Shown here: positions 9,668-18,054 of the stretch, piece by piece
Layout: each line of letters opens with the position of its first letter
How positions within the stretch are numbered: the first letter of the stretch is position 1
Source of the DNA: Palsa-89 sp963824345
GTDB lineage: Bacteria; Acidobacteriota; Terriglobia; Bryobacterales; Bryobacteraceae
Assembly (NCBI GenBank): GCA_963824345.1
Contig: CAWGOZ010000013.1
Span: forward strand, 1 to 64,000
Direction: 5' to 3'
Length of the DNA stretch: 64,000 nucleotides
Translations under genes and position numbers: made by a program
Notes under the pieces: generated by a model
What the model saw: only the letters and a program-made list of their open reading frames with translations
What the model was told of the DNA's origin: nothing
Databases searched by the model: none

Positions 9668-11236
9668 ATGGCGTCCGAAAAGGTGGCGGTATTAGATACC
9701 ACGCTGAGAGATGGCGAGCAGGCCGCCGGCACGCGGCTGGGAAGCAAGGAAAAGCTGACCATTGCCCGGCAACTCGCCCAGTTAAAGGTGGACATTATCG
9801 AGGCGGGCTATCCGGCTTCCTCACCCGACGACTTCGAAGCCGTTCGCTTGATCGCGCTCGAGATCCAGGGTCCGATTATCTGCGGTCTGTCGCGCGCCGT
9901 GCCACAGGACATCCAGGCTTGCGGCAAAGCTCTGGCCAAGGCCAAGCGGCCTCGCATCCACACCGGGATCGGCGCATCGGACATCCACGTGATGGGCAAG
10001 TTTCGCGATGAACGCTACGGACGTACTCTGGCCGAGAAGCGGGCCACCATTTTGCGGATGGCCGTGGATGCGGTGAAGCTCGCCAAAACTTTCGTTGACG
10101 ACGTACAGTTCTATGCCGAGGACTCGGGACGCTCCGATCCAGCGTACCTGTTCGAGATGCTGGAAGCGGTGATCGACGCCGGCGCCACGGTGTTAAATAT
10201 TCCGGACACCACTGGCTACACTGTCCCGGAACAATACGGCGCGCTCATTCGTGGCATCCGGACCAAAGTTCCAAACATCGGCCGCGCAACCATCAGCGTT
10301 CACACCCACGACGACCTTGGATTGGCCGTAGCCAATGCCCTGGCCGGCATTCAGAACGGCGCCCGCCAGGTGGAGGGAACCATCAACGGAATCGGCGAGC
10401 GGGCCGGCAACGCGTCGCTGGAAGAGATCGTGATGGCCATCCGCACCCGCGCCGACTACTTCCAGTTGCACACCGAAATCGAGGCTCGCGAATTCTACCG
10501 CACCAGCTCGCTGGTGGCTGAAATGTTGGGCATACCGGTTCCACCGAACAAGGCGATCGTCGGATCTAACGCCTTCTCCCACAGTTCCGGCATTCACGTG
10601 GACGGATTCCTGAAGGACCGGCAGACTTATGAAATCATGCTTCCAGAAGATGTGGGCCTGGGCGAGAGCCGTGTGGTGCTGACCGCGCGCACCGGGCGGG
10701 CCGGCCTGCGCGACCGGCTGGAAAAGCTGGGATTCACTCTGTCGCCCGAGGAGCTAAACCAGACCTACCAGCGTTTTCTCGCCATCGCCGACAAAAAGCA
10801 GGAAGTTTTCGATGAAGATCTGCTGGCGATCGTGCATGACGAACTGCAGGCGGTTGAGGAAAGCTGCCAGCTCGAGTATCTGCATATTAACAGCGGCACG
10901 TCGTCGATTCCCACCGCTACCGTGCGGTTGCGCGTGAACGGCCAGGCCAAGGAGGCCGCCTGCATTGGAGATGGACCGATCGATGCCGTCTACAAAGCGC
11001 TCGCCAGCATCACCGATAGTTCCGCCAGGTTGCTGCGCTACGACATTCGATCCGTCACCAGCGGGACGGAAGCCATGGGCGAGGCCATCGTGCATTTGCA
11101 ACAGGGCGATCTGAAGGTGGTGGGCCGCGGTGTTTCCACCGACATCATCGAAGCCAGCGCCAGGGCCTACGTGGATGGCCTGAACAAGCTTTCCAGCCGG
11201 AGCCGGACGACGCAGGCCCAGGCGACTCTGCCATAG
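9668..11236 (+). CDS. leuA: 2-isopropylmalate synthase (or close homologue such as citramalate synthase)
   Basis: A 522-residue protein of the DRE-TIM metallolyase family, condensing acetyl-CoA with 2-oxoisovalerate in leucine synthesis. Residues 10-18 carry the catalytic DTTLRDGEQ. Further motifs are SVHTHDDLGLAVANALAG (metal-binding His-x-His), VEGTINGIGERAGNASLEE, and GSNAFSHSSGIHVDG in the linker. The C-terminal about 130 residues (LEYLHINSGTSSIPTATVRL, then GDGPIDAVYKAL) match the leucine-binding LeuA dimer domain, implying feedback inhibition. The start at ATG 9668 has GAAAGGG upstream; the frame extends to 9551 but without support. It stands alone, not beside other leu genes. Citramalate synthase is the main alternative, as both share these motifs. 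Confidence 0.88.
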   Translation: MASEKVAVLDTTLRDGEQAAGTRLGSKEKLTIARQLAQLKVDIIEAGYPASSPDDFEAVRLIALEIQGPIICGLSRAVPQDIQACGKALAKAKRPRIHTGIGASDIHVMGKFRDERYGRTLAEKRATILRMAVDAVKLAKTFVDDVQFYAEDSGRSDPAYLFEMLEAVIDAGATVLNIPDTTGYTVPEQYGALIRGIRTKVPNIGRATISVHTHDDLGLAVANALAGIQNGARQVEGTINGIGERAGNASLEEIVMAIRTRADYFQLHTEIEAREFYRTSSLVAEMLGIPVPPNKAIVGSNAFSHSSGIHVDGFLKDRQTYEIMLPEDVGLGESRVVLTARTGRAGLRDRLEKLGFTLSPEELNQTYQRFLAIADKKQEVFDEDLLAIVHDELQAVEESCQLEYLHINSGTSSIPTATVRLRVNGQAKEAACIGDGPIDAVYKALASITDSSARLLRYDIRSVTSGTEAMGEAIVHLQQGDLKVVGRGVSTDIIEASARAYVDGLNKLSSRSRTTQAQATLP

Positions 11237-11283
11237 AAGCAAGCTGGGCCATCGCCTGGACTCCGCGCCGAATAGCGAAGCTA

Positions 11284-11829
11284 CTACCGGCTAACCGCGG
11301 CTAGTTCCTCGCGTTGGGCTCCATGCACTGCAACCTCCAACGGGTGCGTGGCGTGCAGGATCTCCTTGGCTTTAGCCACCTCCTCCGCCGTGCCATGCGC
11401 CAGAAGGAGGAATTTGTCGGACTTCAGCGCGGTTTCGTATCTTACAACGCTGTCCTTGGGGATGCCGATGCTGAACAGCCCCGCGCCGAGCGCGCTCATT
11501 CCGCCCACCACTACCGCGCCTTCCAGCGCGCCGACGATCCAGGCCACCAACGGACCGGCCACCAAAATCGGCCCGATGCCGGGAATGACGAAGAAGGCGG
11601 CTCCGAACAACATCCCCCACAGGCCGCCCCAGAAAGCCCCCAGCTTACCCCAATACTTCATGCGGTCGCCGGTGTTGTAATAACCGACCACGTGCTCGTC
11701 GGTGTGATAATCCTTGCCGACGATGGACATTTTCTTCATATCGAACCCAGACTTCTGGAGTTCCTTGACCGCCTCTTCTGCTTGGGAGTGGGTCTGGTAA
11801 ATCGCTACAACCGAGTTCAGTTCAGACAT
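11284..11829 (-). CDS. YflT/DUF1269-like stress protein with glycine-rich membrane segment
   Basis: About 181 residues. The start at 11829 is fixed by AAGGA upstream. The N-terminus (SVVAIYQTHSQAEEAVKELQKSGFDMKKMSIVGKD) resembles the general-stress YflT/17M domain. The middle has two glycine/alanine-rich hydrophobic stretches (about 68-125) of the kind that form a hairpin in the membrane. A soluble tail follows (RYETALKSDKFLLLAHGTAEEVAKAKEIL). Proteins of this form are often stress-induced; the exact function is unknown. It is convergent with leuA (47 bp between stops) and divergent from the PRC-barrel gene. Confidence 0.75.
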   Translation of the reverse strand: MSELNSVVAIYQTHSQAEEAVKELQKSGFDMKKMSIVGKDYHTDEHVVGYYNTGDRMKYWGKLGAFWGGLWGMLFGAAFFVIPGIGPILVAGPLVAWIVGALEGAVVVGGMSALGAGLFSIGIPKDSVVRYETALKSDKFLLLAHGTAEEVAKAKEILHATHPLEVAVHGAQREELAAVSR

Positions 11830-12051
11830 AATTTCAGTTCCTTTCGTTTCTTGCTCGCACGCCGGCATCCACGAATCAACGGTTGTTATTCTTTGTGCGC
11901 GCGTTCGCTCGTGACCATACTCCGTCGCTTGACCACCCACGGTCATCCACCCGGCGCGCGTTCGGCGCATTCCTCAACCCAGCGCTAAAGCAGCGCTAGA
12001 ACCCGTCCTGGGCTTACGCTTGCATACGATCCTGCTGGAGGGCGAAGAACA

Positions 12052-12771
12052 ATGCTAAGGAATGCTGCGCAGTTGGAAGGGTTTACCATCCGAGCCGCGG
12101 ACGGCGAACTGGGAACCGTCTATCAGCTCTATTTTGACGATGAAACCTGGGCCATCCGTTATTTGACCGTAACTACCGGCTGGCTGGGCGGCCGACGGGT
12201 GCTCATCTCGCCCAGATCCGTTATACATACCGACTGGCAAGGAAAATATTTAGACGTTGCGTTGACGAAAACGCAGGTGGCGAACAGCCCCAACATCGAT
12301 ACGGACAAACCCGTTTCCCGGCAGCACGAGATCGCCTACGTCGGCTATTACGGGTATCCCTATTATTGGGATGGCGATGATTCGGGAAGTCCCGGGAGCG
12401 AGTCGGGGGATTCACATCTGCGCAGCACCAAAGCCGTCACCGGCTATCACATTGAGGCCACGGACGGCGAAATTGGACACCTGGACGGATTCATCGTGGA
12501 CGATCAAGACTGGACCATCCGCTACATTGAGGTGGCAACGAAGAATTGGTGGCCGGGCAAGAAGGTGCTGGTTTCGCCCGCGTGGATTGAACGAGTGAGT
12601 TGGGAGGATTCGAAAGTCTACGCCGGCCTCTCGCGCGAATCCATTAAAAACGCCCCGGAGTTCGTCGACTTCACGCCGATCACGCGTGATTATGAAAACC
12701 GGCTCTATGCTCACTATAGCCGTCCCCCGTATTGGTTGCTCGAAGCTGAATATAGGCACGTGCATGCCTGA
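12052..12771 (+). CDS. Two-domain PRC-barrel protein
   Basis: A 239-residue soluble protein with two PRC-barrel-like domains. The first (about 3-65) has LEGFTIRAADGELGTVYQLYFD then WAIRYLTV. The second (about 125-190) has VTGYHIEATDGEIGHLDGFIVDD then WTIRYIEV. Each ends with a VLISP or VLVSP motif. A tyrosine-rich linker (YVGYYGYPYYWDG) joins them. PRC barrels occur in photosynthetic reaction-centre H subunits and in RNA-processing or stress proteins; this arrangement is common in stress-related loci. The stop codon overlaps the start of the phosphoketolase gene, so it is the first gene of the run that continues to 20682. The specific role is unknown. Confidence 0.8.
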   Translation: MLRNAAQLEGFTIRAADGELGTVYQLYFDDETWAIRYLTVTTGWLGGRRVLISPRSVIHTDWQGKYLDVALTKTQVANSPNIDTDKPVSRQHEIAYVGYYGYPYYWDGDDSGSPGSESGDSHLRSTKAVTGYHIEATDGEIGHLDGFIVDDQDWTIRYIEVATKNWWPGKKVLVSPAWIERVSWEDSKVYAGLSRESIKNAPEFVDFTPITRDYENRLYAHYSRPPYWLLEAEYRHVHA

Positions 12772-15187
12772 AGTGTTCCAAGGGAACTCCGACGCGGTGA
12801 ACGGCCATGAGCTAGCCGCGAAAACCAACACCCTGGCTCCCGAGCTGCTGCACAAAATCAACGCATACTGGCGCGCCGCCAATTATTTGTCGGTCGGCCA
12901 GATTTATCTTTACGACAACCCGCTGTTGAAAGAGCCCCTACAGCTCGCGCACGTGAAACCCTTGGTGGTCGGGCACTGGGGAACCACACCGGGCCAGAAC
13001 TTCATCTATGTTCATCTGAACCGGGTGATCAAGAAATATGACCTGGACATGTTTTACATCGCCGGTCCCGGGCACGGCGGCCCGGCCATCGTGGGCAACG
13101 TTTACCTGGAAGGCACCTGGAGCGACATTTATCCCAACGTCACTCAGGATGAAGCCGGGATGAAAAAGCTGTTCACGCAATTCTCTTTCCCGGGCGGGAT
13201 TTCGAGCCACGTTGCGCCCACCACGCCGGGATCGATTCACGAAGGCGGCGAGTTGGGATACTCGCTCAGCCATGCCTTCGGCGCCGCGTTCGACAATCCC
13301 GGGCTGATTGTCGCGTGCGTGATTGGCGATGGTGAATCGGAGACCGGCCCATTAGCGACTGCATGGCAGTCCAACAAGTTTCTCAATCCGATCAGCGACG
13401 GCGCCGTGCTGCCGATCCTGCATCTGAATGGCTACAAAATCAGCAATCCCACCGTGCTGGCGCGCATCGAGCATGAGGAGCTCGACCGATTCCTCGGAGG
13501 TTGCGGCTGGACGCCCCACTTTGTGGAAGGCGACGATCCGGATACAATGCATCAACTGATGGCCGCCACCATGGAAACCGCCATCGAGGACATCCGGCAA
13601 ATCCAGGAGAATGCCCGCAACAACAACGACACCACGCGGCCACGCTGGCCGATGATCGTCCTCCGTTCGCCTAAGGGATGGACGGGACCAAAAGTCGTCG
13701 ACGGGCTGCAGATCGAGGGCACCTTCCGCGCGCACCAGGTGCCGTTGCTGGTGGATTCCGAGCATCCCGATCATGTGAAGCTGCTCGAAAGCTGGATGAA
13801 AAGCTACCGGGCCGACGAACTGTTCGATGCAAACGGCCGGCTCGTGCCGGAATTGGCCGAGCTGGCGCCCCAGGGCAATCGACGGATGGGCGCCAATCCG
13901 CACGCCAACGGCGGCATTCTGCTGCACGATCTGCGCATGCCGGACTTCTGCGTCCACGCGGTAAAGGTGCCGTCGCCAGGGGCCGTGAGTGCCCAAGACA
14001 CACTCGTGCTGGGCAACTTCCTGCGTGACGTGGCCAAGCTGAATCAGGATCAGCGTAATTTCCGCGTCTTCGGGCCGGATGAAACCCTATCGAATCTCCT
14101 GGGCGCGGTTTTCGAAGTCACCAACCGTCAGTGGGACGCCCGCCAAGAAAAGAATGACGAATTCCTGGCGCCCGCCGGACGCGTGCTGGACTCCATGCTC
14201 AGCGAACACCAGTGCGAAGGTTGGCTGGAAGGATATCTGCTGACCGGGCGGCACGGGCTGTTCAACAGCTACGAAGCTTTCATCCGCATTATCGACTCCA
14301 TGTTCAGCCAGCACGCCAAGTGGCTGAAGGTCTGTCTGGAACTGCCCTGGCGTCGGAAGATCTCGTCGCTGAACTATCTGCTGGCATCCCATGTCTGGCA
14401 GCAGGATCACAACGGCTTCACGCATCAGGACCCCGGTTTCCTCGATCACGTAATCAACAAAAAGGCCGATATCGTGCGCGTCTATCTGCCGCCGGACGCC
14501 AATTGTCTGCTATCGGTTTTCGATCACTGTCTGCGCAGCCGGAACTACGTCAACGTGGTGGTCGCTGGCAAACACGCGCTGCCGCAATGGCTGACCATGG
14601 ACGCCGCGGTGGTGCATTGCACGGAAGGAATCGGCATCTGGCAATGGGCCAGCAACGATCAGGATGCCGCCGAACCGGACGTTGTCATGGCTTGCTGTGG
14701 AGACACGCCCACGCTTGAAATTCTAGCCGCCGTCTCCATCCTGCGCGAGCATCTGCCCGATCTGAAGATCCGGGTGATCAATGTGGTCGATCTGATGCGG
14801 CTGCAACCGGCCAGCGAGCACCCGCACGGCCTGAGCGACAAAGACTTCGATTCGCTATTCACCAAAGACAAGCACATCATCTTCGGCTTCCATGGATACC
14901 CGTGGCTGGTGCACCGGCTGACGTACCGCAGGACCAATCGCAACATCCACGTGCGGGGCTATAAGGAGGAGGGCACCATCACGACTGCCTTCGACATGCG
15001 GGTGCAGAACGATCTGGACCGATTCCACCTGGTGGAAGACGTGGTCGATCGAGTGCCCAACTTAGGGTCCAAAGGCGCCTACCTGAAGCAGATCATGCGG
15101 GACAAGCTGATCGAGCACAAGCATTACATCGACAAACACGGTGAAGACATGCCCGAAATCCGCGACTGGAAATGGGCGCGGAAGTAA
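12764..15187 (+). CDS. xfp: Phosphoketolase (xylulose-5-P / fructose-6-P)
   Basis: An 807-residue thiamine-diphosphate enzyme, full family length. It cleaves xylulose-5-phosphate or fructose-6-phosphate with phosphate to acetyl phosphate plus a C3 or C4 sugar phosphate. Motifs: HWGTTPGQNF (71-80), IAGPGHGGPAIV (99-110), SSHVAPTTPGSIHEGGELGYSLSHA, and GDGESETGPLATAW with the ThDP/Mg site. The C-terminal IRVINVVDLMRLQ and LIFGFHGYPWLVHRLTYRR segments are also typical. The start ATG 12764 lies 8 bp before the end of the PRC-barrel gene, with TAGG upstream. Extension of the frame to 12686 has no homology-like sequence. It is followed after 12 bp by manA, supporting a sugar-phosphate role. Confidence 0.95.
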   Translation: MPEVFQGNSDAVNGHELAAKTNTLAPELLHKINAYWRAANYLSVGQIYLYDNPLLKEPLQLAHVKPLVVGHWGTTPGQNFIYVHLNRVIKKYDLDMFYIAGPGHGGPAIVGNVYLEGTWSDIYPNVTQDEAGMKKLFTQFSFPGGISSHVAPTTPGSIHEGGELGYSLSHAFGAAFDNPGLIVACVIGDGESETGPLATAWQSNKFLNPISDGAVLPILHLNGYKISNPTVLARIEHEELDRFLGGCGWTPHFVEGDDPDTMHQLMAATMETAIEDIRQIQENARNNNDTTRPRWPMIVLRSPKGWTGPKVVDGLQIEGTFRAHQVPLLVDSEHPDHVKLLESWMKSYRADELFDANGRLVPELAELAPQGNRRMGANPHANGGILLHDLRMPDFCVHAVKVPSPGAVSAQDTLVLGNFLRDVAKLNQDQRNFRVFGPDETLSNLLGAVFEVTNRQWDARQEKNDEFLAPAGRVLDSMLSEHQCEGWLEGYLLTGRHGLFNSYEAFIRIIDSMFSQHAKWLKVCLELPWRRKISSLNYLLASHVWQQDHNGFTHQDPGFLDHVINKKADIVRVYLPPDANCLLSVFDHCLRSRNYVNVVVAGKHALPQWLTMDAAVVHCTEGIGIWQWASNDQDAAEPDVVMACCGDTPTLEILAAVSILREHLPDLKIRVINVVDLMRLQPASEHPHGLSDKDFDSLFTKDKHIIFGFHGYPWLVHRLTYRRTNRNIHVRGYKEEGTITTAFDMRVQNDLDRFHLVEDVVDRVPNLGSKGAYLKQIMRDKLIEHKHYIDKHGEDMPEIRDWKWARK

Positions 15188-15199
15188 GGCTGCGGGCGC

Positions 15200-16168
15200 A
15201 TGAGCCAAACCATTCTGTATCCGCTGCGATTCGAGCCGATTTATCAATATCGGCTGTGGGGCGGGCGGCGTTTGGCCGGCCTGCTCAGCGCCCCGCTGCC
15301 GGGCGACGGTCCCATTGGCGAGGCGTGGGTGCTTAGCGACCGCGACGACCATCCGAGCCGCGTTGCCGACGGATCGCTCAAAGGCCGGACCATCGGTCAA
15401 GTTCTGGAGCGGTTTCCTGAACAGGTCATGGGAAACTTCGCAGGGCGCTTCCGCCGCTTCCCACTGCTGCTGAAGTTTCTCGATGTACGTGAAATGCTCT
15501 CCGTGCAGGTGCATCCAACGGATCCCGAGACCGCGAAAACTGAAGCATGGGTGGTGCTGGAAGCTGGCGCCAGAAGCCGCATTTATGCCGGCTTAAAACC
15601 TGGCGCCACCGCGGAAGTTCTGCGGCGCGCTGTGGCAGACGGAACGGTCGCGGACCATATCGCCTGTTTCCATCCGGCTGCGGGTGAGGCGGTCTTCAAT
15701 CCGGCTGGGATGGTTCACTCCCTGGGCGGCGGTGTGGTGGTGTTCGAGGTCCAACAAAACAGCGACGTCACGTTTCGCTTGTATGACTGGAACCACGTGG
15801 ATCCGAAGACCGGTAAGCCGCGTCCGCTCCAGGTGGAACAGGCGCTGGCTTGCATCAATTTTGGGCCCTGCGCGGGCGGCTTGGTGGCGCCGGTAGTGGA
15901 GCAGACGTCGCCCGTATGCCGAGAGCAGCTCTTCGAGTGCGATTACTTCCGGTTGTGGCGCGTGCGCGGAGAATCGCAGTTCGCGGCTGGCTCCGGGAAT
16001 GTGCCGAGAGTCCTGGTCTGTATCGAGGGAGCGGGCCAGATCGAGCACGACGGCGCGGCTTACGAAGCCGGAAAAGGCGACGTGTTTCTGCTGCCCGCGG
16101 TTCTCGGCGCGTGTGCTTTTCAGCCGCGAGGGCCGGTGAATGTGCTGGAAATCGAGATACCCGAATGA
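15200..16168 (+). CDS. manA: Class I mannose-6-phosphate isomerase
   Basis: A 322-residue type I phosphomannose isomerase that interconverts mannose-6-phosphate and fructose-6-phosphate. Zinc-site motifs are SVQVHPTD (101-108) and, later, NPAGMVHSLGGGVVVFEVQQNSDVTFRLYDW. The early GEAWVLSDRDDHPS (40-53) is typical of the short bacterial form. A C-terminal cupin-like part (LVCIEGAGQIEHDGAAYEAGKGDVFLLPA) follows. It lies 12 bp after phosphoketolase and overlaps the next gene by ATGA, so it is co-translated with the HAD gene. Its product, fructose-6-phosphate, is a substrate for the neighbouring phosphoketolase. Confidence 0.93.
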   Translation: MSQTILYPLRFEPIYQYRLWGGRRLAGLLSAPLPGDGPIGEAWVLSDRDDHPSRVADGSLKGRTIGQVLERFPEQVMGNFAGRFRRFPLLLKFLDVREMLSVQVHPTDPETAKTEAWVVLEAGARSRIYAGLKPGATAEVLRRAVADGTVADHIACFHPAAGEAVFNPAGMVHSLGGGVVVFEVQQNSDVTFRLYDWNHVDPKTGKPRPLQVEQALACINFGPCAGGLVAPVVEQTSPVCREQLFECDYFRLWRVRGESQFAAGSGNVPRVLVCIEGAGQIEHDGAAYEAGKGDVFLLPAVLGACAFQPRGPVNVLEIEIPE

Positions 16169-16935
16169 AAAAACTGATGGTCTTCGATCTGGACGGCACG
16201 CTGGCCGAAAGTAAGTCGTCGATCGACGCCGAAATGTCGCGGCTGCTCGGTGACCTGCTCGGCATCCTCAAAGTGGCGGTGATCTCCGGAGGCGATTGGC
16301 CGCAGTTTGAAAAACAGGTTCTGTCCCATCTGCCCCACGACCAGAGCCTGGTGAATCTGTCGATCTTGCCCACCTGCGGGACGAAGTTCTACCAATACAA
16401 AGGAGCTTGGAAAAAGCTGTACTCGGAGGACTTTACCGTGGATGAAAAAACCAAGATCATAGCGTCGATCAATAAGGCTGTCGCTAAAGCGGGATTCAAA
16501 GTCGCCAAGGTCTGGGGAGAGGTAATCGAAGACCGGGGAAGTCAGATCACATTTTCCGCATTGGGCCAGCAAGCTCCCTTGAAAGAAAAAACGAAATGGG
16601 ACCCCGATTTCTCCAAGCGAAAGAAGATCAAAGCGATTCTCGATCCTTTGATCCCCGGATTTTCGGTCCGACTGGGCGGCGCGACCTCCATCGATGTCAC
16701 CAAGCCCGGCATCGACAAAGCCTACGGAATCGGCAAACTAAGAGACGTTCTCGGCGTATCGGTGAAAGAGATGATTTACGTCGGCGACGCTCTGTTCCCG
16801 GGTGGGAACGACTATCCTGCCGAACAAGCCGGCGTCATTTCGATTCCCGTTCGCGGACCGCATGAGACCAAGCGCGTTATTGAAACAACGATCGCTTGTT
16901 TATCGGACCACGGGCAGGAAAAGCTGAAGTTATGA
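16165..16935 (+). CDS. Phosphomannomutase-like HAD-IIB protein
   Basis: A 256-residue HAD protein. FDLDGT (7-12) holds the two catalytic aspartates; ISGGDW (40-45) is motif II; the KPGIDKAYGI region supplies the lysine; YVGDALFPGGNDYPA (205-219) is motif IV. The pattern EDRGSQITFSALGQQAP (122-138), then GGATSIDV and PGGNDY, is that of eukaryote-type phosphomannomutases (which have R-x-G, SPIGR, GGQISFDV and PGGNDYEI) rather than sucrose phosphatase. It could be a mannose-phosphate mutase or a phosphatase; sequence alone cannot decide. Its start overlaps manA by ATGA and its end overlaps the GH130 gene start by ATGA, so the three are co-translated. Confidence 0.8.
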   Translation: MKKLMVFDLDGTLAESKSSIDAEMSRLLGDLLGILKVAVISGGDWPQFEKQVLSHLPHDQSLVNLSILPTCGTKFYQYKGAWKKLYSEDFTVDEKTKIIASINKAVAKAGFKVAKVWGEVIEDRGSQITFSALGQQAPLKEKTKWDPDFSKRKKIKAILDPLIPGFSVRLGGATSIDVTKPGIDKAYGIGKLRDVLGVSVKEMIYVGDALFPGGNDYPAEQAGVISIPVRGPHETKRVIETTIACLSDHGQEKLKL

Positions 16936-18041
16936 GCGAATTCAATCTGCGCCGCCTGGGAATGATCATGGAGCCGGAGCCGGGCAATCCCCCGGAGGTC
17001 GAAGGGGTTCTGAATCCGGCGGCCGCTCGCGGACTCGACGGTGAACTCTACCTGTTCCCGCGGCTGGTGGCGAAGGGAAACTACTCGCGCATCGGGATTG
17101 CACGAGTGCGGTTTAATGCAGCCGGCGATCCAGTGGGCGTCGAGCGGCTGGGCATCGCGCTCGAACCGGAAGCGGATTATGAACTGCGGCCCAACGGCGG
17201 GGGCGGGTGCGAGGACCCCCGGGTCACCTTTGTGGAGCCGTTGAAGCGCTACATCATGACGTACGCGGCATTTTCAGCCCGCGGCCCGCGCATCGCTCTC
17301 GCGGTATCCGAAGATCTTTTTCACTGGAAGCGCCTGGGACTCGCGAAATTCGGTCCGTATCATGGCATTGAATTCGACGACGTGGACGACAAAGACTCCA
17401 GCCTGTTTCCGGTCGCCATTCCGAATCCATCCGGGCACCCTGAAATGGCCCTCCTGCACCGGCCGCTTTTTCCCGGTACTCGTCCCGAGGAGACTGCTTG
17501 CTGCCCCGAGTCCCGTAGCGTGGATCTCAATCGGGAAAGCATCTGGATTTCCTACTCTCCGATGCCGCTCGAGCACGGTGAGCCGCTTTGTTGCGGCGAA
17601 TTCACCTCGCATCACCGGTTGGCGAGTCCGGTGTCGCCCTGGGAGCGGCTCAAAATTGGCGCGGGTACTCCACCCGTGCTGACCCGGCACGGTTGGCTGA
17701 TCGTTTATCACGGGGTGAGCGAAATGGCGGCGACCGGTAAAGCCGAACACCCGCTCCGTTATTCCGCCGGGTTGATGGTGCTCTCACAGGACAATCCGCA
17801 AATCATTCGCTATCGTTCGGCGGAGCCGTTGTTCTCGCCTTCCGTTCCGCAGGAGCGCAACGGGAGTGTAGCGAACGTGGTGTTCCCCACCGGCATCGAC
17901 CGTCGCGACGATCTTGGGTCGCCGGATCGTTTCGACATCTATTACGGGATGGCCGACCGCCGGATTGGCGTGGCCCGCCTCGACATGCCCGAAGTATTGC
18001 CGCAGAGTTGCTGCGCCGACTCTCCGAAAGCGAAGGTCTAA
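16932..18041 (+). CDS. GH130-family beta-mannoside phosphorylase-like protein
   Basis: A 369-residue five-bladed beta-propeller typical of GH130. Motifs are LNPAAARG (28-35), YSRIGIARV, GGGGCEDPRV (89-98), DDKDSSLFP, and KIGAGTPPVLTRHGWLIVYHGV towards the end. GH130 enzymes use phosphate to split beta-mannosides, releasing alpha-mannose-1-phosphate; some members act on other beta-mannosyl linkages or hydrolyse. No signal peptide, so cytoplasmic. The start ATG 16932 overlaps the HAD gene stop. In this operon its product would feed the phosphomannomutase-like protein and then ManA. Confidence 0.9.
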   Translation: MSEFNLRRLGMIMEPEPGNPPEVEGVLNPAAARGLDGELYLFPRLVAKGNYSRIGIARVRFNAAGDPVGVERLGIALEPEADYELRPNGGGGCEDPRVTFVEPLKRYIMTYAAFSARGPRIALAVSEDLFHWKRLGLAKFGPYHGIEFDDVDDKDSSLFPVAIPNPSGHPEMALLHRPLFPGTRPEETACCPESRSVDLNRESIWISYSPMPLEHGEPLCCGEFTSHHRLASPVSPWERLKIGAGTPPVLTRHGWLIVYHGVSEMAATGKAEHPLRYSAGLMVLSQDNPQIIRYRSAEPLFSPSVPQERNGSVANVVFPTGIDRRDDLGSPDRFDIYYGMADRRIGVARLDMPEVLPQSCCADSPKAKV

Positions 18042-18054
18042 CAGGATGGCCGTT

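Noticed and set aside
12686..12763. Longer N-terminus for phosphoketolase
   Set aside because: The extra 26 residues are another frame of the PRC-barrel gene and unlike any phosphoketolase start; the protein is already full length from 12764.
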